Below the pieces are notes generated by a model. It was given only the letters and a program-made list of their open reading frames with translations. It had not been told where the DNA came from and searched no databases. A stretch of DNA of 64,000 nucleotides from Cunninghamia lanceolata (Eukaryota; Streptophyta; Pinopsida; Cupressales; Cupressaceae). Shown piece after piece: positions 45,521-59,060 of the stretch. The stretch spans positions 2,418,001 through 2,482,000 of the forward strand of contig BSBN01000242.1 in assembly GCA_027924645.1 (NCBI GenBank), written 5' to 3'. The first letter of the stretch is position 1. Every line of letters starts with the position of its first letter. Both the position numbers and the translations under genes were made by a program.

Positions 45521-47052
45521 TGTTGATATGCACTAGACAACTGAGAGGGGAGGGGGGTGAATCATTTGTCCCAAAAACTCAATCACTTCTACACTTAAAC
45601 ATTAATCACTCATCCACAATTATTATGATTTAACAATGAATGCATGAAATCATAAACTTAATCATAGATACAACATTAAACACAAGAGACACTAGATTTT
45701 ATATGGAAAACCCTGAGGTGGGGAAAAACCATGGAGAGGATTAGCTCTCAAAATATATTGTAATCTTTGAAAAATTGATGTTCAGGCTTGGTCACTCCAT
45801 GGGCCCAGAACATACTGGCTCACTGCCATGAAGTACAACTAGGTCTAGTAGGCTCACTGCCTCAACCCTAAACCTAGAAAGATTACAATAAGGGTTGTTA
45901 AACCCTACTGGTGGCTCACTGCCAGGCTCATTGCCAAGATCAACATCTTCTTCATGTCTAAGATTGATACATTAAAGTACAATAGTTCCTCTGCTTTGCT
46001 TTGCACCTCTTTCCTTATCTTTCCATCTTTGCAAAAGGACATCTTTTCCACGACTCAACTACAAGTATTTATACACTTCATCAACCTTGGAATGATCATC
46101 AAGGTTGGAATTACAATCATCAACCATTAGAACAATCTCCAAGGTCGGCATTACAAACATTTACAAAATAGGTCTTAACCTATTACAATATTATGCAAAG
46201 GAAATGAAGTAAAAGTGTATGCAAATCATGCCATGCCTTATCTGGGACTCAAAACATGATCTTCCATGCTACAACATGCTTCCATGATCTTCAAGGGATC
46301 TCTGCAATTACTGGAATTGACCAAGTCAGTTAAGACTGGTTACACGCTACGTTATCTGGGAACAATCTTCAAACACGATCTCAATTCCTTAACACGGACC
46401 AATGTCAAGATAGGAACATGATCAGGAGACATCCATAAGCACATTATAATCATCAGGAGCAACCGCACAAACCTTAACCATTTTAACCATAGGAATCTTC
46501 ACATCGGAACACATGAACTTCACTTTCTTCAACTGTCATAAAAGAAAGATAGCTTGCAGACCACCAAAACATGAACCACTACAATTGTAGGTACTTATCA
46601 TCATCCAAGACTTCCCTCTAGAATTGCAGATAAAAATTCTTTATTGCGGAGGAATGTAGAGCAAAACACTTTCTCCCTATCACCAGAGAATAATAAGAAA
46701 AAGCAGGTTTTACTTTGGTGAATGCAACTCTCTCAAATCTTCACACCGGAGGCTTGAACTTAGGATTTAGCATCTTTAGACATCCCTTCAAAAAAATTCC
46801 AATCCATGGACCAAGATCTTTAAGCATAAAGAAATGCGGAGCAATCTATCAGACTGTTCTTCAGCATACAACTCATTGTCTACACTGCACTTCATTGTAA
46901 CTCATTTGATTCTTTCAGAGAGGCCAATTTTCTCAATATTCTCAACATATAAAGTTTCCAAACAAGTAGTAGAATATGATACAAATGACACCAATGACAA
47001 CAATGATATGTTGACATCAATGACAACACCGATTAGGCACATACTTGCAATA
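45521..47052 (-). repeat. 5' LTR of element H
   Basis: 1,532 bp, TGTTGATATG to TTGCAATA on the plus strand. The terminal CA has become TA. By eye it differs from the other LTR at about 5-6% of the first 225 bases. Exact GGCTCACTGCC copies lie at 45817-45827, 45851-45861 and 45913-45923. Confidence 0.93.
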
Positions 47053-47156
47053 GATTTTACCTTTCACACACGTGGAATCACTTAGTAATAAAACAATCAT
47101 AGTAAAAATGTCCCATAATTTAAATTATAAATGAAGTCCAAAAATGAGATGCGACA

Positions 47157-47172
47157 TCCTTCCCTACTAGGA
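47157..47172 (-). other. polypurine tract of element G
   Basis: The minus strand reads AGTAGGGAAGGA directly upstream of the 3' LTR (which begins TGTCGCATC). A purine run in this position is the expected plus-strand primer. Confidence 0.7.
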
Positions 47173-50100
47173 AGAGACATCATCCCGATGTCTTATCACA
47201 CTCATACTAAAAATAATAAAAGTATATCACTATAATAATCAAGTATCAATAAGTATCATCGAATTGAACAAAGTATCTCTACTATGCAAACAAATAAAAG
47301 ATTCTTTGCTATATCCTCAATAAGAAAAAAATCTATCTATATCTTCTGCATCTTTTCATGTGGTACTATCCATAGAATATTCGTCCTACTCAACCTTATA
47401 CCGAGCAATAACTCTATTACTCACTTAACTTTGCATCTATCAAGAAAAATTCAAGTATATAGTCAATCAATACAATCAATACACATGGCACAACTGCCAT
47501 TAATACAAATACAATGTATATAATCCAACACATGATACAACTACCACTCAATTGCATTCATTCTAGCATAAGGATAATAATCACATCTTTAATGTATGCC
47601 AAATGAGGCATATATCAATTCATCATAGACACATACAAGCATGAATCAACATCACAATACACATGCAATCTCATGGTAACCAAAGATCAGTCCTTCAAAC
47701 CAACACTAGGTCGAGATCACAAAACAACAAAATAAATCTCAAAAGATGCACTAACTAGGTCATAACCAACCATTGTGCATACAACTCCTCTGAGACTACA
47801 TCACTCCATCCTCCAACTGCTACTGCAATGAAAAGATGCTCTAGCCAATAGGCGCAACAGACTACAAGCAAGTTTAGTTTGAAAAACTCAGGACCACAAC
47901 TATGCTAGGATAACCTCTCAAGCTATCAACTAAATCTTAGGAAACTTACAAGGCTACCATATCCGTTCTCAAGGAGAAGTGAAAATAAAATATTACTCTC
48001 TCAATAGTCCTTTCTCAGGCACTACCTGCAACAAAAGAACTCAAGGATCAAGGAAAGCTAACTTAAAAAGGTTATAGGCACCACTATCGCACATTCATCC
48101 TGACCAAAAGCATGCCTCAACTCTAGACATGGTTTCCCCACATGAGGTACTTCCTCCCATTTCACTCCTAAAATGAAGGGTTTCTCTAACACTTTAGCTC
48201 TATACTACCAAAACTATGGATCAACCAACCAAGTTCTTGAGAAAAGAATCTAACCACACCCTCTAAAAAGAGCAAGCACTTCCATCAAGTAAGGCTTAGC
48301 AATCTGTTACAAGGATCACTTCTAAGGTGGCCACAACACACCAACAAGGTGCAAGAATACTCACAACACCACTTCAACTCTTAACTAAGTTAGACCTAAA
48401 GCTCAACAATACAACACAATCATGAGTTCATAATCGACTAGGCAACACAAGGCTTCCTTGTGGCCTAACACCAAATATCCATAAAATGGAATACAAAAGA
48501 CAACAACTTATTCACATAAGAATTTGCCTCCCTTCCAACATCAAGCTTGGAAACCTCCAACTACTAAGGAAAATCTCTAGAAGCAACCCAATTCCCAAGG
48601 TTGGAAAACTCAAAGTAAGAAGACAACTATAATACCATAAATATATACATTACATGCTCATGCACTAAGGTTCCATCTCACCCTACACTATGTCAAAACA
48701 TAAGCATAGTTATGAAACTCCCAAACAAAGGACACACCAACATAACACTCTCTAAAAGCAAGCTTTAATCCCATGAGCTCTCTACATATCTTGTTCACAT
48801 TGACAAAATTTAATTTCACACAAAATTCAACTCATATCAAGTGATCCATAGTGACACAAAAATCTATTTTAGAACTTCCTCAATACTTCAAACAATGTTT
48901 AATGCATCTAACAACAATTAATGAATTCAATCTACCAAAGCTCTTAGTAATACACATGCTACAAAATAATATATTCTCCGCATCCTACTCCCTTATACAC
49001 CCATCAGAGGTCCATCACGGACATGATAGAAAACATAACATGTTACATGACCAACAATTTAAAACATTCAAGCATAGCCACCAATAGTAATTAAATTCCA
49101 AATAAAAGAAAAAGTCAATTCCAACAATAAGGCATAAAATGAGCTCAATTTCAATAGTAAATCAAACATGACCATCAAGGTCATAAGATAAGTAAATATC
49201 AAATTTTGATGGCTATACTTATTCATAAATAGGAATAAAAATTCAGTGATGGTCCCTACAACATTTAGAGAAATTACCAAAGTCAAATGAATAAAATATG
49301 AAAATTCAAAAGTTCCACATTACATGAACTACATGACTAATTCTATCCACCAGAGAGGGAGTACAATGCTACACTATGCCTGGATCCAAAATTGAGGCAA
49401 GTAAGAGAACACACTCAATCACACCAACCATAATGAGTTCTCTAAGACTCCAAACACATAAGATCATTTCTATTGAACCACACAAACATCACTCAAGATG
49501 CCCAACAACAAATATTACATCCCATTCAAGGGAAATCATAAACATCATGCAAAGACACACACAATCATACTCTAGCAAACATCCATCAAACAAGATTACG
49601 CTGGGACAAAATCAAGTTCATAACCCAAGATATCTCAACACATCAATCTTTCCAACAAGCAACGGTTAATATTTCTCACCAAACAAGGATTCACCAAACA
49701 TAAGGATAATGCATTAATAAAACATTCTCATGAGACAAAATGATGACAAGCATACTAAATGCACACTAAGCAGCCAAAGAATCACAACTCAAAGTCACTA
49801 GATATAGGGTTTTATAATTCACTCAAGATTCTACACCTTAACATCACAAGGACTGTGCAAATGACCCTTTTAACAACCCCTTTTCCTCTTTATCTTTAAA
49901 CAATGTAATGAAATAATTACACCCAAGTTCCCACATGAATCCTAAGGAAGAATGCAATCTAAGAACATAAGTTATTACCTAAATGATCTAATCTAGCAAT
50001 GCAATGCAACACTATTTTTGTTACACCCACATAATGAATCCACACACAGGGACATGCTCTCAAGAAGACGATGCAATATACATTTAATGCAACCATTACT

Positions 50101-50641
50101 AGTCACCATGCAGAGGCAATTATTAAACAACTATAACAAGCATTTCGAGGATATGCTACTCTTGTGACTAACATACACATAATAGTGTGCACAATGCAAG
50201 GTACATTTAAACTAGTATTACCACAATAATTTTCTTCACATATCAAGCATATGATCAAGCATCCTTTTTCACATACTGATACATAACTCTTAAAAGAGTA
50301 AACCAAGTTCAATCACACTTAAGAACATGGTATTTCCTTTCACACAAAGATTCTTATAACTCCACTATAAAAAAGGGTCACATAAGCATGAACATTGATA
50401 CACATTGCAAGGGTTCATGCCAAGCATTCAAGACATCCAGAAGGAAAACACACATAAGCAACTTCTCGACAACCACCAAGGTCTATCTAACCTCGAAACA
50501 ATATATTCCTCACTACACACATGCAAGGAAGACATAACAAAAGAAGACACATGCTACTCATTGCACACCAACACACAAGGACCTGCACATGCTCAAACAA
50601 ACTGAGCAACACACACCCCATAGCTCCCAATGTCGGAACCA
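47173..50641 (-). other. non-coding internal domain of LARD-like element G
   Basis: About 3.5 kb without a recognisable protein on either strand; the longest frames are under 100 codons and have no family motifs. The plus strand is poor in G and rich in A and C, so the RNA read from the minus strand would be poor in C. In LARDs this region is thought to be kept for RNA structure and packaging. Nothing more specific can be read here. Confidence 0.7.
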
Positions 50642-50654
50642 TGCTCTGATACCA
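50642..50654 (-). other. primer-binding site of element G
   Basis: The minus strand reads TGGTATCAGAGCA two bases inside the LTR at 50657, complementary to initiator tRNA-Met. It fixes 50657-54244 as the 5' LTR and the minus strand as sense. Confidence 0.9.
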
Positions 50655-50656
50655 AA

Positions 50657-53600
50657 TGTAAGGTACACATTCCATAGCAAAAGTTACATAAGTAAATAAT
50701 CCACTTATTTACATCCACTCAAGTAAAAAGATAGATCTCATAATCATTAATCAATCAGATCATTAAATCTTACAAATCGCGTGCTTAATCCAGGTGTTAG
50801 CACTATAAATAATATACAATGTTCATTGGCTCTCATGCCATAAATCATCCAATGATAAATACAAGATACAATAATCATGTACAATATAAGAAATAATAAA
50901 TCAATCAAACTCTCCAGCTGCCACGAACCCATATGGTCCTCTTGCAAGCCGAGAGACAGGAACATGGCTCAGGCGCTTTTCTACCCAACCATGAAGCAAT
51001 TACACTTCCCCAGATCCCTTCATAACATGAAGGAAACCCATCCTTGCACGAAACATTTATCAACCTAGAAACAACTAGTAGGAGGGAACACCCGATGCAA
51101 CCTGAAGTCTAATGTGCAAATCTAAATAATGATATGCAAATTGTCTCACAACAGGATGTGGTAGAGATATATATAAATAAAGTTTTGCTAGACAAATATT
51201 CATCTCATTTAAATGAATTCCTAGCTTGGCCAAGCATATAAATAGTTTTAGGTTCAAATCTCGAAAAGAGGAAAAGCTATCTCTGATATTCCACATTCAG
51301 CATCCTAGCCCATAAAGTAACCCTAAAGACACATAAGAGATAAAAAATTTCCTTTTCAAAAAACAACCCATATTCACCTAAAAACCATTTCTAATCCTTT
51401 TCCTTTGCAAAATCAACCAAATACATTTTAAGCAATAAAATCAATAATGATGTATGCCTAATCCACTTTAACAATGAGCTTCCATGCATGATTATTTCAA
51501 ATATCATTATTATCCTTTCTCAATTTAAGAGAAAAAATCAATTTAAATAGAGAGATGCCATTAATGTTTAAGATGGCGTTTACATAGATATCCATATGGT
51601 AAACATGCTCAATGATTTCAAAAGTTTAAGTTTGATCTATGATTTCATAACCAAATCAATAACACATACTTTTACCTAAATACAGTTTATTAGTTCTTTT
51701 CTTTGCTCTACCAATGAGAGTGTACTTTCAAGAAATATTTCAATAAGGAGATACATTTATTCATTCACCTTCACATAAAATCTATAAAACTGGTTAAATT
51801 CCCTAACCCATGTTTCACTCATAATTTCTTAGATAAAGTTAAATATGGAATTGAATAACAATAAACAAGTTAATGGCTTCATACAATCAAATGATCACAT
51901 GAACTTATGTATATAAGTATATATATAGTTTAACAATATCATATTTATCAATTAAACCTCTTTAAGCGACAACATAAGAAGGCAAGTTGAATAGATATAT
52001 CTTATTTTTGCTATCAGGATTCATTCAAGTTACGCATGGAGATAATAAAACTAGGTATATTATTTATCCCATATATCTTTCATAAATTTCCCATATGAAT
52101 CTAAAACTAACATTTTCAATTTGCGAGCAATTTTATAATTCCACTCAAATAAGGTCACAATAAGGATTAAAATGAAATACAATATAATCACATATAAACA
52201 TCATGCTAAAAATAGCAACAGAGATAGACAGTAACTAATTAATACATATCTCGTAATTGACAAATTGAGTAAGGTTGATTTTTTTATATGATTTAAACAA
52301 CTTAGTTATGCACCTTCTACGAAAATTTTAGAGAAACCCGTTCAAAATCTAAAGTTATTGATGACGCAACAAACTATTTTTTCCTCATGACAGGTTTACT
52401 AGTTTAAAAAAATAGTAAACTTGTTTTAATAATATAAAATAAACTATAAAAGATAAAATTACAAAAAATAAGAGGTAAAGTTTATACCCTACTTTAAAAC
52501 CATATATTCAAAAATTAGAAATACCCAGATCATTGTTTAAGAGATATGTCTAAACTAAGATTACTATTTTTCTTTTCAGTCTTTTCCCAAGTTTTCTATT
52601 ATATTTTTTTCTCCTATACAAGAAATTAATATTTCAATATTTTAAAAATCAGATTCATATCAAATAACCTATCAAATCTTCCTACTAACTTTTAAGAATT
52701 CCCAACAAATCTAATTCAACAAAAAATCTTTTATAATCTTCAAAATTAATGAAACTATACTTTGTCTAAATCTTTCTTTTTGCACAAGAAGCATATAAAT
52801 CACAATTTGTTCACACAATCTTATATTCAATTATTAACCAAAGTAAGTCTTTGCTATTTAAGCCTTTAATGACAAGAATCCTACCTCAATCCTTGTAGCA
52901 ATTTGGTAAAAATAATGGAGATGAACCAATCAATTCAAAAATTACAACAATCCTTCAATTCTTCACAAAAAAAAAACACTTTCCAATCCCTGAGTTTCAA
53001 TAACCTTTTATCTTTTTTTCTTCTCCTTTTCATAATAAAATTGATAACAAAAAAAAAGACTGAAAAAAGCTAATTCTCTTTTTTTAATAACTCAAGATTC
53101 CTATTTTTTTCAAAACCTAAAAAGCAAAATATAATATTATATTCTTAATAAAAGAAAAAAAATATTAAAATGACTTTATTCATATTCATGCACATCCTAC
53201 TTAAAACTAATATTAGAAAATATAATTTTCTAATTCACATTTATGATAAATTTAATAATTGACTATCTAAATATTTAAAATAGACATGCACATTCAATAA
53301 TTAAATTTTTTTAACAAATTAAAATAATTCAACTTATTTATTTTTCCAAAAGAAATTAATTACCAAAATAAATAATATAATGCTCACATAATTAACCAAA
53401 CACGATTTATTTATTTATTTTAAATTAAAAGAATTCTTCTTCTATTAATTAATTTTTTTTCTCAAATTGAAATAAATATTATTATTTATTTCTAAATTAT
53501 AAAATAAAAGCATGCACATACTTTAAATCTATTTCAATTATAATAATTAAATAATTGAAATACAAATTGCATTAATTTTTATTTAAAAAAAATTAAAAAC

Positions 53601-54244
53601 TATAATTATCTAACTAGATAATTAATTTAAAATAAAATATAAGCATCAAACAAGTAATTAACTTTATCTATTTATTTTATTTTCTAATTAACCTTAAGAG
53701 TTAATTATCAAATAAATAAATAGATTTACTTCTACACACTTAAATAAATTAATATTGCATATAGATAACTAAACATTAAACGTCATAACCACAAACAATA
53801 TTTAAAGTGAAATGCACATTCAAGACTATGTAACTATGTAACAAATGCATAATAAATCCATTCAATTATGCAATATGAATGATGCAACATGTATGAAACT
53901 AAGTGAGTGTGTGTGTGCATCGGGTTTCCATCATGCCAACTCTTTCTTGGCGACTAGAACATTTCTACCTCAACCATGTTCTCGTCTTCGACATTCTTCC
54001 TGCACTCAGTCGCACTTAGATTTCCATTAATAGGTTAGTCCTTATAATCATAGCCAAAGCAAGACAAGATATACATCCATAATCTTACCAACAATAATTG
54101 GTCATCAATCAACTTTTAATTTTTTATGTAAAATATCAACGATTTTACCTTTCACACATGTGGAATCACTCAATAGTAAAACAATCATAGTAAAAATGTC
54201 CCATAATTTAAATTATAAATAAAGTCCAAAAATGAGATGTGACA
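50657..54244 (-). repeat. 5' LTR of element G
   Basis: 3,588 bp, TGTAAGGTACACATTCC to GAGATGTGACA on the plus strand. It aligns with 38820-47156 and holds the empty target site of element H at 54141-54145. A TA microsatellite near 51908-51930 is longer than in the partner. No gene is present. Confidence 0.93.
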
Positions 54245-54249
54245 ATATT

Positions 54250-55629
54250 ATACTAAGTGTTGAATTCGTTGGAGTCGAGTGTTTTCTCCTTCTCATTCAA
54301 GGTGCACAAAGCAAGACAGAGGGCAAAACTCTGAAAGCCTGAAATATGATAAAAGCAAAAAGACTAAGGTGATTGAAGAAAAGTGACAAAGGTAGGAGGC
54401 TGAAAGGCCAAAAGTCCGAAGTTTGAAACTCTGACTTTTCAGAGGTTGGTTTCCTAGCCTTCTAGACTCCTCCAACCCCCTGGGAATGCGCCAACTACTT
54501 CTGTGGACGCCATTACTATGAAGTGGGTGGTAGAATTAAATGTTTTTAATGCAGTGGCTGGGATGGTTGAGGATTGTGGCACCGAGTTCACTCTTAGATC
54601 AGATTTACTTGTTCTATAAAGGCAAGACTTGAACTTTTTTCAAGGGTTGGTCTATTTGGCATTTTCAGGCAACTAAGTGCAAAGCTCTCTAGGGTTTCAA
54701 AGAGCAGAAAACTTCTAGTTCTCCAACGGATAAGACACAGGTTATGAAAGGTTCTTTATTGATTTCAGTGATTAGTGTATCAACTTCTCCTTCTTCTTAT
54801 GTAATTGTTCAAGGAAATCCAAAGTTTCTGCTAGGGTTTCCTCTTGACACACTTCGTGGTATGACTGTAACCATTGATTAGATGAATATGACAAATTCTT
54901 CAAACATTACATGCTATGTGATGATCTTTTCTGTGGTTATAGATGAATGACTATGTTTTGATTAAGGATTACTAAGTATACTCTTCATTGATCGTTGTTT
55001 TTCTTGTATCTGAATATCCAGAAAGTGTGTGTTTCATTTCTTTGTTGTTTTCTTCCTTCTGTTGAACTGTGGACTCTGTAACCCATTATATTAGGCACCA
55101 GTCTGAAGTGTTTGATCATCCACTCTTTAAAAGTCAAAATAAAATTCATCATCTCTAAAGTTAGTAGTTAGTTTTGTATGCTATGTTGTGATTCTGTCTT
55201 GAACATGAAATATTGTAAGAGTCTTTGAAGTATTCACTCTTTATAGACCAACCAAGCATACTGCACTTTCCATTGTCAATGGAAGTGCCTTTTCATCAGC
55301 TATATAGAGCTTATTAGTTACAACTAGTTGTTTTAGGTCCAGTGACAGTCTTTGGGGCCTAAAAGACGAGTTGGGTTTGGTTGCCCTTTCACTTTAGTTG
55401 TTCATCTAGTGTTGAAGCCAATACCTATTCAGGTATACCCCTTGGAATATCCCTCTTGAGTCTAAGTCAAGCTCAAAGTGTAGAGGATCCTACCCACTCT
55501 TGTTAGTTGGCCAAAATCACCCTAAACTTGTTGATGAACCCCTTCCTATCACCAAAAACGACCATACTTGGACTAGGTGATTTAGGAATGTTTTAGGGTT
55601 TAGGGTTGCTACTATTTTGGGTCCCAATA
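54250..55629 (+). repeat. 5' LTR of element F, second part
   Basis: Continues the LTR after the G insertion: ATACTAAGTGTTGAA here matches 63649 onward in the 3' LTR. It contains the TATA box at 54615 and the rest of R and U5, ending GTCCCAATA at 55629, next to the primer-binding site. Non-coding. Confidence 0.88.
54615..54621 (+). promoter_or_regulatory. TATA box of the F LTR
   Basis: TATAAAG in TTGTTCTATAAAGGCAAG, followed by AT-poor leader-like sequence. It sits in the central part of the LTR, as expected for U3/R. Confidence 0.55.
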
Positions 55630-55632
55630 GAT

Positions 55633-55650
55633 TGGTGTCATTTCCAGGGA
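55633..55650 (+). other. primer-binding site of element F
   Basis: TGGTGTCATTTCCAGGGA, three bases after the LTR end. It looks like the tRNA-Asp type of Tat/Athila elements (TGGCGCCGTTGCCGGGGA) after transitions at CG and CNG positions. Confidence 0.65.
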
Positions 55651-55820
55651 CCACAATACTTTGATCCAAATATGAAGCCTTTGGTAACAACGAATCATTT
55701 CAGTTCTAGTTATTGCAATATTTGAAATACAATGTTTGTTTAATTTTTCTTCCCAATAGGGAAAGTGGTGACTCTATTCTAATAACCTAGAATTAATTTT
55801 AGTTTGAAAAAGGTTTCAAA

Positions 55821-57367
55821 ATGGATAGAGGAAGAAACTAGGAACAACCTAGACATGGGGACTCCTCTAGCAATGTAGGAAATAAGAGTAGATACAAGGT
55901 AAGAATACCTGATGTGGTACCCTCAAGGAATACCCAAGACAATGCATTTGTTGACCTCAGATGTCAATATCAATATACTTCCAATGACTCAGCTGATAAC
56001 ATGCTTAGAACAAATAGAAGAACAAATAGAAATGAATATGATGTTAGAAGAAATGAAAATGTTATTGGTAGAGGAAGCAGGGATAGATCTAATGATCCCT
56101 ACTTGAGGACATTTGGGATGCCTAGTGATAATGAAGAAGCATATCAAAATACTAGGCATCCTAATTATCCCACAAGATCAATTGAAAGCCAACATGATAC
56201 CATCCCTAATGAGGGTGATCAACAACAACAACTTGATGATGAGGAAAGAGAAAGGAGAATCTAGGATGAACTAGATTTGCTTAATCATCTCAGAAATAGA
56301 CAAAGGGAAGTGCATGCCTTGCTTGACCAACAACAAGCTCAACTTGCTCAACAGGCCCAACAAAACCTAAACGCCCAATCGTAGGGCAATAATTTGTAGA
56401 ATAATCAGAATGTTCAGCAATAGAACAATCAAAGGCAACGCCATCAATAGAGACATCAAATGGGGTAGGGTGCAAATCACGCCCATGTCCAAAACCTTAA
56501 TATTCCACCACAACATCGTCATCAACGACAACAACAACAAAGGGGACAACAAGGCATGAATCAAACCCATGCTCAAAATATTAACTTTCAACCATCACAA
56601 AATCAAGTTAACCAACAACATGGCAACATTCAGAATGTTGGGCATGCACAGCGAAGACAGGCACAAAGGTTTCTTCCACAGAGGCAGCCATTAGGAGATG
56701 AAAGGTATAAGCAACTCGATTTCATTGGCATTCTAGATTTTCCTAATCCCATTCCAACTGAGATTAGAGGGAAGATTCCTTGATTTTAGGGTAATATTGT
56801 TGTCACTAGTGAGGAACATCTTAGGCATTTCATTAATGTCACAGATGAATATGAAATTGAAGATGAGGATGTCATGATGAAATTATTTGTGCACTCATTA
56901 GAAGAGAGTGCTAAAGAATGGTACAAGGCTCTCCCTGATAACAACATTGATTCTTGGGAGGAGATCATGAGAGTTTTCAAATTGCAGTATGGGGATAGGA
57001 TTGACCCCAAGTTTCCATCCATGAGCTCACAACCATCAAGAAGGCCATCAATGAGACATTAGCTAATTTCAACAGCTGCTTCATCATGACAATGAGAAAG
57101 GTACCTCCTCATATGAGATCTAATGAATCTATGTGCTTGGTTTTATATTATGGTGCTTTTGATTCAAAACTAGGTTACTATTTGAGGGATAAGAGTCCAC
57201 AAATGTTAAGAGAGGCTTATGCTACAACCATAAACATAGAAAGTAATATGAGAGAATCAAGGAAGCATATTAAAAGGGTTGATGTGAATTTATCCCAGCT
57301 AGACAAATTAGTTTTCGGTAAACCCCTCACTACTGATGACGAGTTGGACAAACTCATGGGGTTGTGA
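55821..57367 (+). pseudogene. Tat-like gag of element F
   Basis: Gag starts at ATG 55821 (MDRGRN) after a leader of about 170 bp. The frame is held to about 57040 and is broken by nine stops: TAG at 55839, 56262, 56382, 56397, 56421, 56448, 56466 and 56787, and TGA at 56781. Most stand in Gln-rich stretches such as NVQQ*NNQ, where Gln (CAG) is the evident original. The N-terminal half is Arg/Asn/Gln-rich and disordered. The capsid-like core has VMMKLFVHSLEESAKEWYKA and WEEIMRVFKLQYGDRIDPKF. A frameshift near 57020-57040 leads to SQLDKLVFGKPLTTDDELDK at the end. No CCHC knuckle is visible. Confidence 0.85.
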
Positions 57368-59011
57368 AAGATTTATGCTATAAGGTTGCTAGAAATGACA
57401 AAGGTTTTCCACCTCAGGGTGCTGCAACACATTTTAATGAAGGTCAAAGATTGCATAATAGGCCCTATAATACTAATTGGTCTAAGAGACCATAGCAGAA
57501 TGATAGACAGGTTGCCCCTAGGCATGTTAGTTTCAAACAGCCTGAGAGGGACACTCCTGATCCTTTGAAAAAGGATCATGTCAACTTTCAAGAAGAGTCA
57601 TTATGGTTCCAGGCTTGTTTCCTTCCCCATGACCCAGCTAATTGTGTAGTGGCTCATTCATTGAGCATAGAAGAAGAGCTTCCAAATGAAGAGGGTGCAG
57701 CTGAATATTATGAGGAGGAAATAAATCAATTTGACATAGAAAGTTATGACCAAATAGGTCATGATATTGATTAACAATCATGAAGAGGATGATAATATTT
57801 TCCAATATGATTACGATGAAGGACCAAAGAAATACCAATTGCCAACTCATGATTTTGGGCATCTAAGGGACCTAATGCAGAAGAAATATTAGCAGCCCAA
57901 GCCTTCAAAAGAGGACATGAAAGCCTTGAATGATGCAGCCATTTTGCAGGTCCAAGGAGGCTATCAACTGAGAAATAGGTCTGTCCCTATGCATATTGCC
58001 CCTGCCAAAGAATCAAGACAGCAAGGATTGAATGAGAATAAGGGTAAACATAAGGTAAACATGGAGTAGAAAAGTAATAGTGATCCCAAGAAGAATTTGC
58101 CTAAAAATAAGAGAGATCCAGTGCAAATGCCAGCAACAAAGAAGTATGTGTAGAAGAATCCAATACATACTGTCGAGCCAGTTTCTACACCCATTCTAGG
58201 GGTCCATTATCCAAAAGGCAATAACAAGCATGATCAGCCTCAAGCACAAAAAGAACTAGAAAAGGAGAAGACAAAGGGAGAAGGTAAGGATATTTCATCT
58301 AATCAAATAATACCTTACATTCCTTGTGCAAATGATGTAACTATTTCATGTGATACTCCTTTGCCCAATTATCTCTCTATTGACATGGATCAAGTCTTTA
58401 GCCAAATCAGAATTTTTGTGCCAATAATAGAACTCCTTAGAATCCTTGAACATAGGGATAGGGTAGAGTCTCTTATTACTATTGTAGATGCATAAAAACT
58501 TCTTGTTGTTCCCAGCATTAATGACGAGGCCTTGAGTAATGAGGAAACAATTGAGGTTTACTTAGGGTCATCCATGGTTAATAGCAAGATGGGAGTTGAT
58601 CCCTTTTATACCACTTTAATCATAAATGGATGGTCGTTACACAAATGCATGCTTGATTCAGGGGCATCTAGCAATGTCATGCCACTCGAAAGTATGAATG
58701 AATTGGGACTTAACGTATCCAAATCTTTTGGCAAGTGTTTTTCCTTGGACTCTAGAGAGGTAAATGTGATTGGTCTCGTAAAAGATGTGGAGGTCAAATT
58801 AGCAGCATATCCTGATAAGTCTTTTTTGATGGATATAATTATTGTGGATTGCCCTACCAAGTGGGGTATGTTGTTATCAAGAAAATGGGTAGCTTCTATG
58901 GGTGGTAGTATTCAGATGGATTTGTCATATGCTACTATTCTAGTACAGGGTGTAGAGGTGAAGCTGTATAGGGAAAAGAAGGTGGAAGATGAACACATAG
59001 AAGACATATAA
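57368..59011 (+). pseudogene. gag-protease linker and protease of element F
   Basis: After a one-base frameshift near 57360, a hydrophilic linker follows (ARNDKGFPPQGAATHFNEGQ, then NCVVAHSLSIEEELPNEEGA), acidic and then lysine-rich, with several TAG stops. Protease occupies the open frame 58532-59011: the catalytic motif is CMLDSGASSNVMPLESMNEL, with Asp intact, followed by FLMDIIIVDCPTKWGMLLSR and VASMGGSIQMDLSYATI. The motif style (LDSGAS followed by NVMP) is that of Tat/Athila proteases. The product would have cleaved the polyprotein. This is among the better preserved domains of F. Confidence 0.8.
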
Positions 59012-59060
59012 AACACAGGATGATCATGCAAGTTTCTTTGATACAAACATAGACCATTTC

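Larger units (their letters stand above)
42320..47052 (-). mobile_element. non-autonomous Ty1/copia element H (gag only)
   Basis: A 4,733 bp minus-strand element with two LTRs of about 1.53 kb, an initiator tRNA-Met primer-binding site and a polypurine tract. The 1.68 kb internal region codes only for gag and the first part of protease. Target duplications GATTT lie at 42315-42319 and 47053-47057, and the sister LTR of G keeps the empty site at 54141-54145. No integrase or reverse transcriptase is present and there is little room for them, so it either lost pol as a family trait or by deletion. LTR start and gag resemble element A, a possible source of helper proteins from the same family. 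Confidence 0.92.
38820..47156 (-). repeat. 3' LTR of element G (contains H)
   Basis: The plus strand starts TGTAAGGTACACATTCC and ends GAGATGCGACA. It is split at 42319 by element H and its target duplication, and continues from 47053. Without H it is about 3.6 kb, in close alignment with 50657-54244 along its whole length. The AT-rich sequence from 40500 to 42000 has no gene; short frames near 39040-39365 repeat in the other LTR. Confidence 0.92.
38820..54244 (-). mobile_element. LARD-like non-autonomous LTR element G
   Basis: Two LTRs of about 3.6 kb (38820-47156, interrupted by H, and 50657-54244) flank a 3.5 kb internal region that has a primer-binding site and a polypurine tract but no recognisable gag or pol. 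Target duplications are ATATT at 38815-38819 and 54245-54249. The untouched target is visible in the 3' LTR of F at 63645-63649. Long LTRs, a non-coding internal domain and intact replication signals match the definition of large retrotransposon derivatives (LARDs). Mobility would need enzymes from another element. By eye the LTRs differ by about 5% over their first 200 bases. Confidence 0.9.

Noticed and set aside
48851..49669. Several plus-strand frames of 78-97 codons in the internal domain of G
   Set aside because: They follow from the G-poor composition, which makes stops rarer on one strand, and have no family motifs.
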